DNA of 41,602 nucleotides from an uncultured Pseudogracilibacillus sp. (GCA_937960785.1 CALGOZ010000108.1:1-41602), one strand, 5' to 3'. Positions 27,157-36,132 are shown, counted from the first letter of the stretch. The notes: generated from the letters alone by a model not told the origin. A program made the numbers and translations.

Positions 27157-28290
27157 TTGATTTCATTTAGTCCTACACCAGAAGAAATTGAGATTACAAA
27201 TATTGCAAAGCAAATTGCTAGTACAATTCGCGAGAAAGCTCGGGAAGCTGAACAAGATCCGAAGGTTTTAGATGGAATTATTTCAGAAGTAAAAGAGATT
27301 GGTTTTTTACAAATGGAAGAGCCTGAGCGTTGTGGTGGTATGGAAATGCCGATGTTGTCACAAGTTCAAGTGTATGCTGCGCTGGCTTATGGAGATCTCG
27401 GTGCTGTTCAATCGTTTCCAGGCTTAAACGACGGTGCATCTTTATTACGAGTCCTAGGTGATGATGCAAAAGAAGATTTCGTTCAGTCTGTCCAACAGAA
27501 TGGAACGACGATAGCCTTTATAGATAATAGCGCCCATAACCACGGAGAATTAAAGTTAAAGAAAAATAGTAACGCTTATACTCTTGCTGGCTCATCAAAT
27601 CCGGTCCGTTTAGGAAATATAGCGACGCATGTCGTTGTAGCGACATATAGCGATGATGAGGAGCTTGTTCTCCTATGGGCAAATAAAGAAACGAACAACT
27701 GGAACACTGAGAGAGGCACTTATTATGTCGGTTTAGAGGAAGCGCATCTTGCTAGGCTCTCTTTTGACTCACAAACAATCGCAAACACCCAAGTGATTGC
27801 GACAGGTGAGGAAGCAGAACGAATTGTAAATGAAGCAAACTTGCGAATCTATTTATTGCAAGCAGCAAAACAGTTAGGAATTATGCAAGCTTCTGTAGAT
27901 TATGCAACAGAGCATACGGCTCAGCGTAAAGCGTTCGGTCAAGTGATTGCTCAATTCCAAGGGGTTTCGTTTAGAGTTTCTCAAATGGTAATCGAAACAA
28001 ATGCAACGAGAAACTTACTTTTACAAGCAGCTAGTGCAGTTGATGAAGGAAGTAAGGAAGCTGAAGCTCTTACGTTAACTGCCATTAACCGAGCTCATAA
28101 AGGAGTAAAATTCGTCACAGACTCTGCTGTACAACTATTAGGTGGTCACGGATTCGTTCAGGATTATCCGGTTGAAAAATGGATGCGTGATGCCCAAGCT
28201 CAGGTGTTGTTGTACGGTAAAGAGCACCGTTTCTTATTAGAACGTGGAGAACAAATAATTTCTAGTTTGAAGACGGAGGTACAAGTATGA
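27157..28290 (+). CDS. Acyl-CoA dehydrogenase-like subunit lacking catalytic base (putative alpha of heteromer)
   Basis: This 377-residue protein has the acyl-CoA dehydrogenase fold. It keeps the FAD-diphosphate-binding RKAFG (R257-G261) with following Gln, and QLLGGHGF (326-333). The EGT motif with the catalytic glutamate is replaced by LLYGKEH (351-357). The TEPEAGSD-type loop is also lost (FIDNSAHNHG at 121-130). Both missing parts are present in the next gene's product. The start is TTG, 7 bases after GGGGGAG. It overlaps the next gene by four bases (ATGA). The pattern fits one subunit of an alpha2-beta2 enzyme such as the FadE pairs of steroid side-chain catabolism. Degeneration to an inactive paralogue is the alternative. 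Confidence 0.85.
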   Translation: MISFSPTPEEIEITNIAKQIASTIREKAREAEQDPKVLDGIISEVKEIGFLQMEEPERCGGMEMPMLSQVQVYAALAYGDLGAVQSFPGLNDGASLLRVLGDDAKEDFVQSVQQNGTTIAFIDNSAHNHGELKLKKNSNAYTLAGSSNPVRLGNIATHVVVATYSDDEELVLLWANKETNNWNTERGTYYVGLEEAHLARLSFDSQTIANTQVIATGEEAERIVNEANLRIYLLQAAKQLGIMQASVDYATEHTAQRKAFGQVIAQFQGVSFRVSQMVIETNATRNLLLQAASAVDEGSKEAEALTLTAINRAHKGVKFVTDSAVQLLGGHGFVQDYPVEKWMRDAQAQVLLYGKEHRFLLERGEQIISSLKTEVQV

Positions 28291-29510
28291 TTTCCTTTGA
28301 ACTATCAGCACAACAGCAACAAATTAAAGAAGTTACTCATTGGTTTGCAGCAAATGAAATTCGACCGATCGCACTTGAAGCTGAGAAGTTGGGCGATGTG
28401 CCTGAAGATTGGTTACATAAGATTAACCAAATGGGAATTCAGCTAAATACATCTTTCTCCAGCGGTGGTGGCGGAAGTAGTAAAAGCGATGGAAAAAGTA
28501 AAGGAAAAAAACGAGAGCGTGAAGGTAACCGTTTGGCAGTAATTGCAACGGAAGAAATTGCTTGGGGGGACCCAGCGATTGCCTTATCATTACCAGGCGC
28601 AGGTTTAGGTGGTCCACCGATTGAGGGAAGTGGCACACCAGAGCAGAAGGAACGTTTTCTTTCAATTTTCACACCCGATGAACCACGTTGGGGTGCCTAT
28701 GCCTTAACCGAACCAGAAGCTGGTTCCGATGCTTCTAATATTCGTACAACGGCGAAAAAAGTCGATGGCGGTTACATCATCAATGGTGAAAAAATCTTCA
28801 TTACTAATGGTGCCCGTGCTTCGTGGGTCGTAGTTTTTGCAACAGTCGATCCATCATTAGGACGTGCCGGTCACCGAGCATTTGTCGTTGAAAAAGGTAC
28901 ACCAGGCTTTACGACCTCCCGAGTTGTAGAAAAGATGGGATTACGTGCTAACGAGACGGCAGAACTCTTGTTTGAAGATTGCTTCGTTCCGACGGAAAAC
29001 CTGCTCGGAGGCGAAGAGCTTTATGAAGAAAGGGCAAAAGGTTCGGGCTTCCAAACAGCGATGGCAACCTTCGACTCCACTCGTCCAATCGTAGCTTCGA
29101 TGGCAACGGGAATAGCAAGAGCTGCTTATGAATATACATTAGATGTAATTGAACAAAATTACCCGAAAACAATCCAACACCATAGCAAATATGCTTTACA
29201 GCAAACGTTAGCTGAAATGGAACAAAATATTCAAGCAGCACGTCTACTTACTTGGGAAGCAGCATGGAAGGCTGACCAAGGACAGCCAAACGCGAAGGAA
29301 GCTGCAATTTGTAAAGCCTTTGCCGGTGAGATGGCACTGAAAGTTTGTTCACAATGCCTCGAGATTTTAGGTCCAACAAGTGTGGAAAATAATTTAGTGG
29401 AAAAGTGGTATCGTGACGTGAAGGTGTTCGACTTGTTCGAAGGAACGAACGAAATCCAACAATTAGTTATCGCTAGACGTCAATACGAGCCGTATGGAAT
29501 TCGAGTATAG
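28287..29510 (+). CDS. Acyl-CoA dehydrogenase, catalytic subunit (putative beta of heteromer)
   Basis: This 407-residue protein has TEPEAGSD (141-148), GEKIFITNG and the catalytic glutamate in FEGTNEIQ (about E385). It lacks the normal R-x-x-F-G FAD-binding element: the matching region reads NYPKTIQHHS (291-300). That element is present in the preceding protein. Residues 56-82 are an unusual Gly/Ser/Lys-rich stretch (SSGGGGSSKSDGKSKGKK) in place of the usual loop near the N-terminal helices. The ATG start overlaps the upstream stop and the enoyl-CoA hydratase gene follows after 15 bases. It probably oxidises an acyl-CoA at the alpha-beta bond. Confidence 0.88.
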   Translation: MISFELSAQQQQIKEVTHWFAANEIRPIALEAEKLGDVPEDWLHKINQMGIQLNTSFSSGGGGSSKSDGKSKGKKREREGNRLAVIATEEIAWGDPAIALSLPGAGLGGPPIEGSGTPEQKERFLSIFTPDEPRWGAYALTEPEAGSDASNIRTTAKKVDGGYIINGEKIFITNGARASWVVVFATVDPSLGRAGHRAFVVEKGTPGFTTSRVVEKMGLRANETAELLFEDCFVPTENLLGGEELYEERAKGSGFQTAMATFDSTRPIVASMATGIARAAYEYTLDVIEQNYPKTIQHHSKYALQQTLAEMEQNIQAARLLTWEAAWKADQGQPNAKEAAICKAFAGEMALKVCSQCLEILGPTSVENNLVEKWYRDVKVFDLFEGTNEIQQLVIARRQYEPYGIRV

Positions 29511-29525
29511 GAGGATTGGATCAGC

Positions 29526-30314
29526 ATGTCATACAAATCTATTGAAGTTGAAAAACAGAACAAAGGTGTTACTTGGCTTTATATTAATAACGAGCCAGTT
29601 AATGCAATCGATGATATATTGATGGACGAATTAGAGGAGGCTGCTGATCAACTAGAAAACGATAAAGAAACACGTGTGATTGTCATTGCTTCCCGCCATG
29701 AAAAAATATTTTTGGCGGGAGCTGACTTAAAAGGGTTAATGGCTGGAACAGGCCCTTCCGATGATGGCTCTGACCCTATCGCGATGCAATCAGAAAGAAT
29801 GCAACGTTGTTTCGATCGTTTTGCTAGATTGAAAAAGCCAGTTATTGCAGCCATTAATGGTCATGCTTTTGGTGGAGGATGTGAATTAGCTTTAGCGTGT
29901 GATTTCCGAATTATGTCTGAAGGAAAAATAGGCTTAACTGAATTATCTTTAGGAATTATTCCAGGTGCCGGAGGAACTCAGCGCATGGTACAAGTCGTTG
30001 GTAGAGCAAAAGCAATTGACCTTATATTTCATGCAAAACGATTAACAAAGGAAGAAGCGTATGAAATCGGTCTAATTACAAAAGCCGTAGATAATTTAGA
30101 AGAAGAAACTACAGAATTTGCCGAACGGTTAGCCGATGGAGCGATAAATTCAATGGGCTTAGCAAAACAAGCAATTAATGCTGCACATGATTTATCGATG
30201 GAAGAAGGTTTAAAGGAAGAAGCAAAATTATTTTCTGAGACCTTTACTTCCGATGAACCAGCGATTGGTTTAGCAGCATTTTTCCAAAAAGAGAAGCCAA
30301 ACTTTAATATGTAA
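29526..30314 (+). CDS. Enoyl-CoA hydratase
   Basis: This 262-residue crotonase-family enzyme hydrates 2-enoyl-CoA to 3-hydroxyacyl-CoA. Both catalytic glutamates are present: E120 in GGGCELALACDFR and E139 in LTELSLGIIPGAGGTQR. The oxyanion-hole segments are FLAGADLKG and NGHAFGGG. The ATG follows AGGAGGATTGG. It sits between the dehydrogenase pair and an SDR gene, in reaction order of a beta-oxidation cycle. Confidence 0.93.
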   Translation: MSYKSIEVEKQNKGVTWLYINNEPVNAIDDILMDELEEAADQLENDKETRVIVIASRHEKIFLAGADLKGLMAGTGPSDDGSDPIAMQSERMQRCFDRFARLKKPVIAAINGHAFGGGCELALACDFRIMSEGKIGLTELSLGIIPGAGGTQRMVQVVGRAKAIDLIFHAKRLTKEEAYEIGLITKAVDNLEEETTEFAERLADGAINSMGLAKQAINAAHDLSMEEGLKEEAKLFSETFTSDEPAIGLAAFFQKEKPNFNM

Positions 30315-30343
30315 ACATAACATCAATAAGGGTGGGGTTATAG

Positions 30344-31186
30344 ATGTCTTCGTGGAACAATTTACTTGAAGGGAAAGTAGCATTAGTTACAGGGGCGTCT
30401 CGAGGAATTGGACGTATTGATGCACTAACATTAGCAGAAGCAGGAGCCGATGTAGTTGTAACGGATATTTTATTAGAAACGGATGAACAAAGTGGTGAAG
30501 TTGCTCAAGAATACGGTCCGATGGCACAAGTAATGCAAAGTACAGATGTTATTTATACAAATAAAACATCGGAAGAAATTAAGGCAATGGGCCGTCGATC
30601 CGCTGCATATAAAATGGACGTTACGAATAAGGAAGAAGTAAACGAAGTTATAAAAAAAGTAGTAGAAGAGTTTGGTAAAATTGATATTCTTATTAACAAT
30701 GCGGGAACGCTCGATCACGTTTCTCAAATAGAGGATCAAAATGATGATTTTTGGGAGCGTGATTTAAAAGTTAACTTAACAGGAGCCTATAACTGTACAA
30801 AAGCGGTATGGCCATACATGCGTGAGCAAAAACGTGGTGCAATTATTAATATGGCCTCTGTAGCTGGTACGTTAGGGGGGTTTGGTCAAGCAAGTTATTC
30901 AACGACAAAAGGTGGATTACTCAGCTTTACGAAAAGTATGGCGTTGGAAGGAGCTCGTCATAACATTAATGTAAACGCAATCATTCCAGGAGTCATTAAG
31001 ACAGAAGCATCAGACTTAATTAACCCAGAAATGAGCGAACGAATGATCAATCGAACAGCTTTTAAACGTCCTGGAAAACCAGAAGATATCGCTAATGCAA
31101 TTACGTTCTTAGTATCAGATAAAGCAAGTTACATTACCGGGGTTGGATTATACGTATCTGGTGGAATTGAGTTATTTACATTTTAA
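30344..31186 (+). CDS. Short-chain dehydrogenase/reductase, probable 3-hydroxyacyl-CoA dehydrogenase
   Basis: This 280-residue SDR has the nucleotide motif TGASRGIG, the NNAG motif and the active site YSTTK (Ser in MASVAG, Tyr and Lys). The end of the second strand carries an acidic residue (VVTDI), suggesting NAD rather than NADP. A stretch of about 40 residues after it (roughly 45-85) is longer than in typical 250-residue SDRs. Placement between hydratase and thiolase suggests it oxidises the 3-hydroxyacyl-CoA. This assignment is from context; SDRs act on many substrates. Confidence 0.82.
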   Translation: MSSWNNLLEGKVALVTGASRGIGRIDALTLAEAGADVVVTDILLETDEQSGEVAQEYGPMAQVMQSTDVIYTNKTSEEIKAMGRRSAAYKMDVTNKEEVNEVIKKVVEEFGKIDILINNAGTLDHVSQIEDQNDDFWERDLKVNLTGAYNCTKAVWPYMREQKRGAIINMASVAGTLGGFGQASYSTTKGGLLSFTKSMALEGARHNINVNAIIPGVIKTEASDLINPEMSERMINRTAFKRPGKPEDIANAITFLVSDKASYITGVGLYVSGGIELFTF

Positions 31187-31210
31187 TTTAGGGAAGGAGA
31201 ATTAAACAGT

Positions 31211-32344
31211 ATGGGAGATGTAGTGATTGTCGACGCAATAAGGACACCAATCGGACGTAGAAATGGTATGTTTGCTGATGTACATCCGGTCGATTTGCTC
31301 GTTCCAGTCTTACAGCAGTTAGTCGAAAGGAATGAACTCGATCCTAATGAAATCGACGATGTTATTACAGGCTGTGCAACGGCGACAGATGAGCAAGGGG
31401 GGAACATCAGTCGTTTTGCAACACTGGCAGCAGGCCTTCCTGTTGATATTCCTGCTTATTCGATTAACCGCCTATGCGGTTCGAGTCAGCAGGCAATTCA
31501 TAGTGCGTCCCAAGCTATTTTAGCTAAAGATGCAGATATCGTTATTGCCTGTGGTGTTGAAAGTATGACCCGTGTTCCGATGGGAAGCGACATCGGCAAC
31601 TTTAGTAATACGTTATTAAATAAACATACAATTGTTCCACAAGGGTTTTCAGCCGAAATGATTGCAGATAAATGGGAGTTAACTCGGGAGGAGCTCGATG
31701 AGTTTTCATATTTAAGTCATCAGCGAGCAATTGAAGCAATCGATGAAGGTTACTTCGAACGAGAGGTAATCCCTTTTGAAATTAGTGAAAATAAGATTGT
31801 AACCGTTGATGAAGGAGTCCGCCGTGACACCTCAGTCGAAAAGTTAAGCGAATTACAACCTTCATTCCAACCGGATACGGGAGTAGTAACAGCCGGTAAC
31901 TCCAGTCAAATTAGTGATGGCGCAGCCGGAGTACTTTTAATGTCTGCTTCAAAGGCGGAGGCTTTAGGCTTAAAACCTCGTGCCCGAATTGTTGCACGGG
32001 TAGAAGTAGGATACGATCCAGTTGAAATGTTAACGGGTGTCATCCCAGCAACAGAAAAAATATTAGAAAAAGCAGATCTAACAATCGATCAGATGGATTC
32101 GATTGAGATAAATGAGGCTTTTGCCACTGTTGTCAAAGCATGGGAAAAGGAAATTCAACCTAATATGGAAAAAGTAAATCCACGAGGTGGTGCTATTGCG
32201 CTTGGTCATCCATTAGGCGCTAGCGGGGCTAGGTTGGCAACAACGTTACTTCATACTTTAGAAGATATTGACGGAAAATATGGCTTACAGGTAATGTGTA
32301 TCGGATTCGGTATGGCTACCGCAACAATTATCGAGAGATTATAA
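31211..32344 (+). CDS. Thiolase (acetyl-CoA C-acyltransferase)
   Basis: This 377-residue thiolase cleaves 3-ketoacyl-CoA with CoA. It has the nucleophilic Cys89 in RLCGSSQQAI, His333 in GHPLGASGAR and Cys363 in MCIGFGMA. The last motif departs from the common C-x-G-G-G form because Phe replaces one Gly. The NEAFA segment is present. It is somewhat shorter than most thiolases (about 390). The ATG follows GGAAGGAG. The second acyl-CoA synthetase follows after 90 bases. No DUF35 partner is adjacent, so a non-decarboxylating thiolase rather than a steroid-type aldolase is likely. Confidence 0.9.
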   Translation: MGDVVIVDAIRTPIGRRNGMFADVHPVDLLVPVLQQLVERNELDPNEIDDVITGCATATDEQGGNISRFATLAAGLPVDIPAYSINRLCGSSQQAIHSASQAILAKDADIVIACGVESMTRVPMGSDIGNFSNTLLNKHTIVPQGFSAEMIADKWELTREELDEFSYLSHQRAIEAIDEGYFEREVIPFEISENKIVTVDEGVRRDTSVEKLSELQPSFQPDTGVVTAGNSSQISDGAAGVLLMSASKAEALGLKPRARIVARVEVGYDPVEMLTGVIPATEKILEKADLTIDQMDSIEINEAFATVVKAWEKEIQPNMEKVNPRGGAIALGHPLGASGARLATTLLHTLEDIDGKYGLQVMCIGFGMATATIIERL

Positions 32345-32434
32345 AAACTTGTCATACTCGAGCGATACACTGCATACGAGATAGTAAGATGAACGGATTA
32401 AATTTGAGAATAATGAAGGAGGGCTGTGTGCTTT

Positions 32435-34264
32435 ATGATGATTGACAAGCCGAATAATGTGGTGGAAATGCTCAGTCGTACGGTTGATAAGTTTCCAGAT
32501 AAAGTTGCGTTAATGCATAAAGTGGACGGAAAATATGTTGATATTACCTATCAACAACTATGGGATCGAATTAAACATTTTGCAGCAGGGTTAGCCTCTT
32601 TAGGGGTAAAAGAGGGGGATAAAGTTGCGATTATTGCCAATAGCGGGCCTTTTTGGACGATAAGTGACTTTGCCCTTGCTAGTATCGGCGCGGTAAGTGT
32701 TCCGGTTTATCCGACATTACCAGCCGAACGTGTCGATTATATTTTGAACAAAACCGAAACGACTGCAGCGATTGTAGAAGATTTGGAACAACTTAAGAAA
32801 ATAGAAGTTGCAACGGCTCCAATTGAAGAGACGATTGTGATGGAGCTGGAAGGTGTAACATTAAAAGATAAACAATATTCTTTCGCTGATATTGAACAGC
32901 GAGGGAAAGAAAATCCACTTAGTATTTGGGAGGATACGTGGAAGAAAATTGATCGGGAACGTTTGCTTACTATTATTAGTACATCGGGAACGACTGGTAA
33001 TCCAAAAGGTGCGATGATTACTCACGGAAATATTTTAGCAAATATCGAGGGTGTGCATTTCTGGCTTATAGAAATTTTACCAGAAGATATATTGCTATCG
33101 TATTTACCGGTTTCGCACGTATTCGAACGTTTAGCAGGTCACTACTTCCCGTTAGCACTTGGAGTTACTATTGCTTATGCTGAGAGTATCGATACGATTC
33201 CAGAGAACTTAAAAGAAGTTCGTCCGACTGTCTTTACAAGTGTTCCACGTTTATTTGAAAAAGTATATACAATGGTTCGAGAAGAAATTAATAGTGGATC
33301 AAGTATTAAGAAAAAAATATTTGATTGGGCAGTTCGAATAGGAGAAGAAAGATACAAATATTATCTTAAAAGTCAAGTAGACGATATGATTAGACAACAA
33401 ATGATGCCGAAAGATCTCCATCGAAAGTGGAAATTAGCAAATCGTCTCGTCTATTCAAAGGTCAAAGAGCAACTTGGTGGAAGGATACGTGGAGCAGTTT
33501 CTGGTGGCGGTACGCTAAACCCTGAGATTGCGAAGTTTTTCTGGGCCTTAGATATACCGATTTTTGAAGGATATGGACTTACCGAAACATCACCGATTAT
33601 TTCGGTAAACCCGATGATACGAGGTAAAGTCGGAACTGTAGGTAAAGTGTTACCAAACTTAGAGGTTAAACTCGATTCGGATGGAGAAATATTAGTCCGT
33701 GGACCGAGTATTACGCAAGGATATTACAATGATCCAGAAGAGACAGAAGAAGCCTTTGATGGCGATTGGTTTAAGACAGGGGATATCGGAGAACTGGATG
33801 ACGATGGTTACTTGAAGATTATCGATCGTAAGAAACGTATCTTAGTATTGTCTACAGGTATGAACGTCGCTCCTCAGCCAATTGAAAACGCAATAAATGA
33901 AAGCCCTTACATCGCCCAGTCGCTCGTTATCGGAGAGGATCGTAATTATGTTATTTGTATCATTAATCCAGAATATGAGACCTTAGTTGAATGGGCAAAA
34001 CGAAATGGCATAGATGTATCGCCAAAGGAGAAGTTATGTGAACATCCTAAAGTAATTGAACTATTAGAAAACGAAGTATTCAACGCAACAAAAGGATTTA
34101 CTAATTACGCACAACCAAAAAAGGTAATTATCGCGGCGGAAGAATGGACGATCGATAGTGGTGAACTAACACCGAAATTATCATTACGAGCAAATATTGT
34201 TGAGGAAAAATATGCAGAAGAAATTGAAGCGGTTTATAGCGAAGAAAAAAAAGAAGTAGGCTAA
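32435..34264 (+). CDS. Long-chain acyl-CoA synthetase, AMP-forming (second copy)
   Basis: This is a FadD-type AMP-forming ligase with TSGTTGNPKG, GYGLTETSP, TGD and the C-terminal ELTPKLSLR. A GTG at 32426 lies only two bases after the AAGGAGGG ribosome site. ATG 32435, 11 bases after it, is the likely start and gives 609 residues. It is strongly similar to the product of 24675 throughout; the SPYIAQSLVIGEDRN stretch and the last 60 residues are nearly the same. It closes the SCP2-thiolase operon, so two related ligases flank the cluster, perhaps with different chain-length preference. Confidence 0.92.
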   Translation: MMIDKPNNVVEMLSRTVDKFPDKVALMHKVDGKYVDITYQQLWDRIKHFAAGLASLGVKEGDKVAIIANSGPFWTISDFALASIGAVSVPVYPTLPAERVDYILNKTETTAAIVEDLEQLKKIEVATAPIEETIVMELEGVTLKDKQYSFADIEQRGKENPLSIWEDTWKKIDRERLLTIISTSGTTGNPKGAMITHGNILANIEGVHFWLIEILPEDILLSYLPVSHVFERLAGHYFPLALGVTIAYAESIDTIPENLKEVRPTVFTSVPRLFEKVYTMVREEINSGSSIKKKIFDWAVRIGEERYKYYLKSQVDDMIRQQMMPKDLHRKWKLANRLVYSKVKEQLGGRIRGAVSGGGTLNPEIAKFFWALDIPIFEGYGLTETSPIISVNPMIRGKVGTVGKVLPNLEVKLDSDGEILVRGPSITQGYYNDPEETEEAFDGDWFKTGDIGELDDDGYLKIIDRKKRILVLSTGMNVAPQPIENAINESPYIAQSLVIGEDRNYVICIINPEYETLVEWAKRNGIDVSPKEKLCEHPKVIELLENEVFNATKGFTNYAQPKKVIIAAEEWTIDSGELTPKLSLRANIVEEKYAEEIEAVYSEEKKEVG

Positions 34265-34295
34265 CTTCAACTAGTTAAAAACTAGCTAAATAAAT

Positions 34296-34328
34296 GGTGT
34301 TCAGTATTAATTCTGAACACCAATATTT
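34296..34328 (+). terminator. Hairpin after the second acyl-CoA synthetase
   Basis: GGTGTTCAG and CTGAACACC (9-bp perfect stem) lie 31 bases after the stop. The following AATATTTAT is a poor T tract, so the strength is uncertain. Confidence 0.6.
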
Positions 34329-34362
34329 ATCCTTTTCATTAGTAAACACTTAATCAAAAGAA

Positions 34363-34405
34363 AAAACGAGACTTAGTCCGCTTATCTTAAGAAGCTCAGT
34401 CCCGT
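34363..34405 (-). terminator. Terminator of the GAF-LuxR regulator gene
   Basis: On the minus strand AAAACGGGACT pairs with AGTCTCGTTTT (one G-T pair), ending in CGTTTTTTCTTTT. Confidence 0.7.
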
Positions 34406-34464
34406 TTTGAAGATCTGTCCGTTGTGAACTTATTATGCTTTATTAAACGATTATATAAGTATAT

Positions 34465-35967
34465 TTAAATAACACCTTTACGAATTGCTCGAGCTACAGC
34501 TTCGGTCCTGTTTTTTGCGTTCATTTTCTGCATAATTGATGTAATATAGTCTCGAACAGTATATTCACTTAAATGTAGTTTGCTCGCTGCACTTGTTGTC
34601 GATTCACCTTCAGCCATAAGTTCTAAAACTTCAATTTCCCTTGGTGAAAAGTGAATTGTTTCGTTGAAATCTTTAATGCTATTATGAAATTTCTTTAATG
34701 CTTCTCCAGCGCTTTGACCGAATTTCGTAAGAGCTATAAAAATGTCTGTAGAAATTTCAAAGGTCGAATTTTCCCCATAATCTAAAATCGCAGCACCGAG
34801 TAATTCGTTACTTGATATAGCAACAATGGGTGTGACGACTAAGGATTTTAAATTAAATCGTTCGACGTATTGTTTCGGAATTTCTTTACGGGCATCTTTG
34901 ATGTATAAAGGTTGTAGGTATTTTGCAGAAGTTTTAAACATACGTAATATTTCTAGGCTACTATTAATAAGGGGGACGTTTGTAATATCTTCGGTAATTT
35001 TTTTAACTGCTTCATCATCGAATTGTTTACCCGCTAATCCAAAACCTACTTCATCAACTTTTGAATAGGAAAAAATTGCGCAACGTTTAAAAGGTAAGTA
35101 ATTAATGAATCCTTCAGTTATCGTTTCTAATGCATCATTGAAGTTACGAACTCGAATAATCGAGTCATTAAACATAAGTACAGGGTCTTTCCATTGCTGT
35201 TCATTTTGTTTAATTGATAATGTAGATTTACCATTTTGTAATAGTTGCAATGCATGGTTCATAAAGCTAGAGAAGTTAATCGTACGATTCGTATTTGTAC
35301 TTACGAGTAAATATTTCTCCTCAAAAGGAATAGTTAATATATCGTTTTGATTATCATAATCTGTGTACTTTAATAGTAGTTCTGTTAACTCAAAAATAGT
35401 TTCTGCCTTTAATTCTGAATCTTTATGATAGAGACATTTCGTCTGATCGAACCATTTTTCTACACTGTATAGGTTATCATCTTTTTCTATAACTGCAATC
35501 CAATTAATAGGTAATTGTTGAGAGTAAACCAAATGTTGTAAAAATATATCGTTCTCAAACGGATTGTCTAATTGTTTAGACAATACGCGCTCTTTTATTC
35601 TCGTAAAGACATATTGAATTGCCTGATAATCTTTATTAGTATAATTTTTCATCGATCTTGTAGCATAGTGAACTGAACTTTCGATTAAAGCAAGAATGAA
35701 TTGATTAATCGAATTGTGGCCCATTTTCTCTTTCCATATTTCATTTATTCGTTCTATCATTGCTTCTTTCTCATATTCCTCATCAAATAGTACGTCCGTG
35801 AAAATATGAATAGCCATAATCATTGTGTGTTGTGAGTTTTTACCGATGCTTAAGTAATATTCCTCCATCTGTTTCCACTCGTGCAAAATGTCTTCTTTGT
35901 TCTCTCTAATCTTTTTGATCCCGTAATGCAACAACTCATTTAGATGTTGATTTAAAACGAGTGTCAT
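34465..35967 (-). CDS. Transcriptional regulator, GAF-like sensor with LuxR-type HTH
   Basis: This 500-residue protein has a C-terminal LuxR-type helix-turn-helix (about 440-500): FSPREIEVLELMAEG, then the recognition helix around SEYTVRDYITSIMQKM. The central region (about 265-415) has a GAF-like pattern. The N-terminal 150 residues are helical and not recognised. No receiver domain is present. The ATG follows AAAGGGG with 9-base spacing. It converges on the acyl-CoA catabolic operon, so it may sense a lipid intermediate and control that cluster. The target genes are inference. A cre-like site lies about 150 bases upstream. Confidence 0.8.
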   Translation of the reverse strand: MTLVLNQHLNELLHYGIKKIRENKEDILHEWKQMEEYYLSIGKNSQHTMIMAIHIFTDVLFDEEYEKEAMIERINEIWKEKMGHNSINQFILALIESSVHYATRSMKNYTNKDYQAIQYVFTRIKERVLSKQLDNPFENDIFLQHLVYSQQLPINWIAVIEKDDNLYSVEKWFDQTKCLYHKDSELKAETIFELTELLLKYTDYDNQNDILTIPFEEKYLLVSTNTNRTINFSSFMNHALQLLQNGKSTLSIKQNEQQWKDPVLMFNDSIIRVRNFNDALETITEGFINYLPFKRCAIFSYSKVDEVGFGLAGKQFDDEAVKKITEDITNVPLINSSLEILRMFKTSAKYLQPLYIKDARKEIPKQYVERFNLKSLVVTPIVAISSNELLGAAILDYGENSTFEISTDIFIALTKFGQSAGEALKKFHNSIKDFNETIHFSPREIEVLELMAEGESTTSAASKLHLSEYTVRDYITSIMQKMNAKNRTEAVARAIRKGVI

Positions 35968-36118
35968 TGTAATAAACCCCTTTCTTATAGTTGCGTTACT
36001 GACGAATGCGCTACAACACGAACAACTTACTAAAATTATTCCCCCTTACATATATTTTTGATGGAGTTCTAATGGTGCTTTCAATATGTGTGGCTATTAC
36101 TCTCTTTTTATCAGTTAA

Positions 36119-36132
36119 TGAATCCGCTTACA
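36119..36132. promoter_or_regulatory. cre-like site in the regulator/surface-protein intergenic region
   Basis: TGAATCCGCTTACA matches the cre consensus at 13 of 14 positions. It lies in the 728-base gap 35968-36695 between the divergent regulator and surface genes. That gap is AT-rich and otherwise shows only TATAAT-like elements, a small CGCCGA/TCGGTG hairpin near 36424-36456 and the start-less ribosome site at 36573. No gene was seen in it. Confidence 0.45.
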
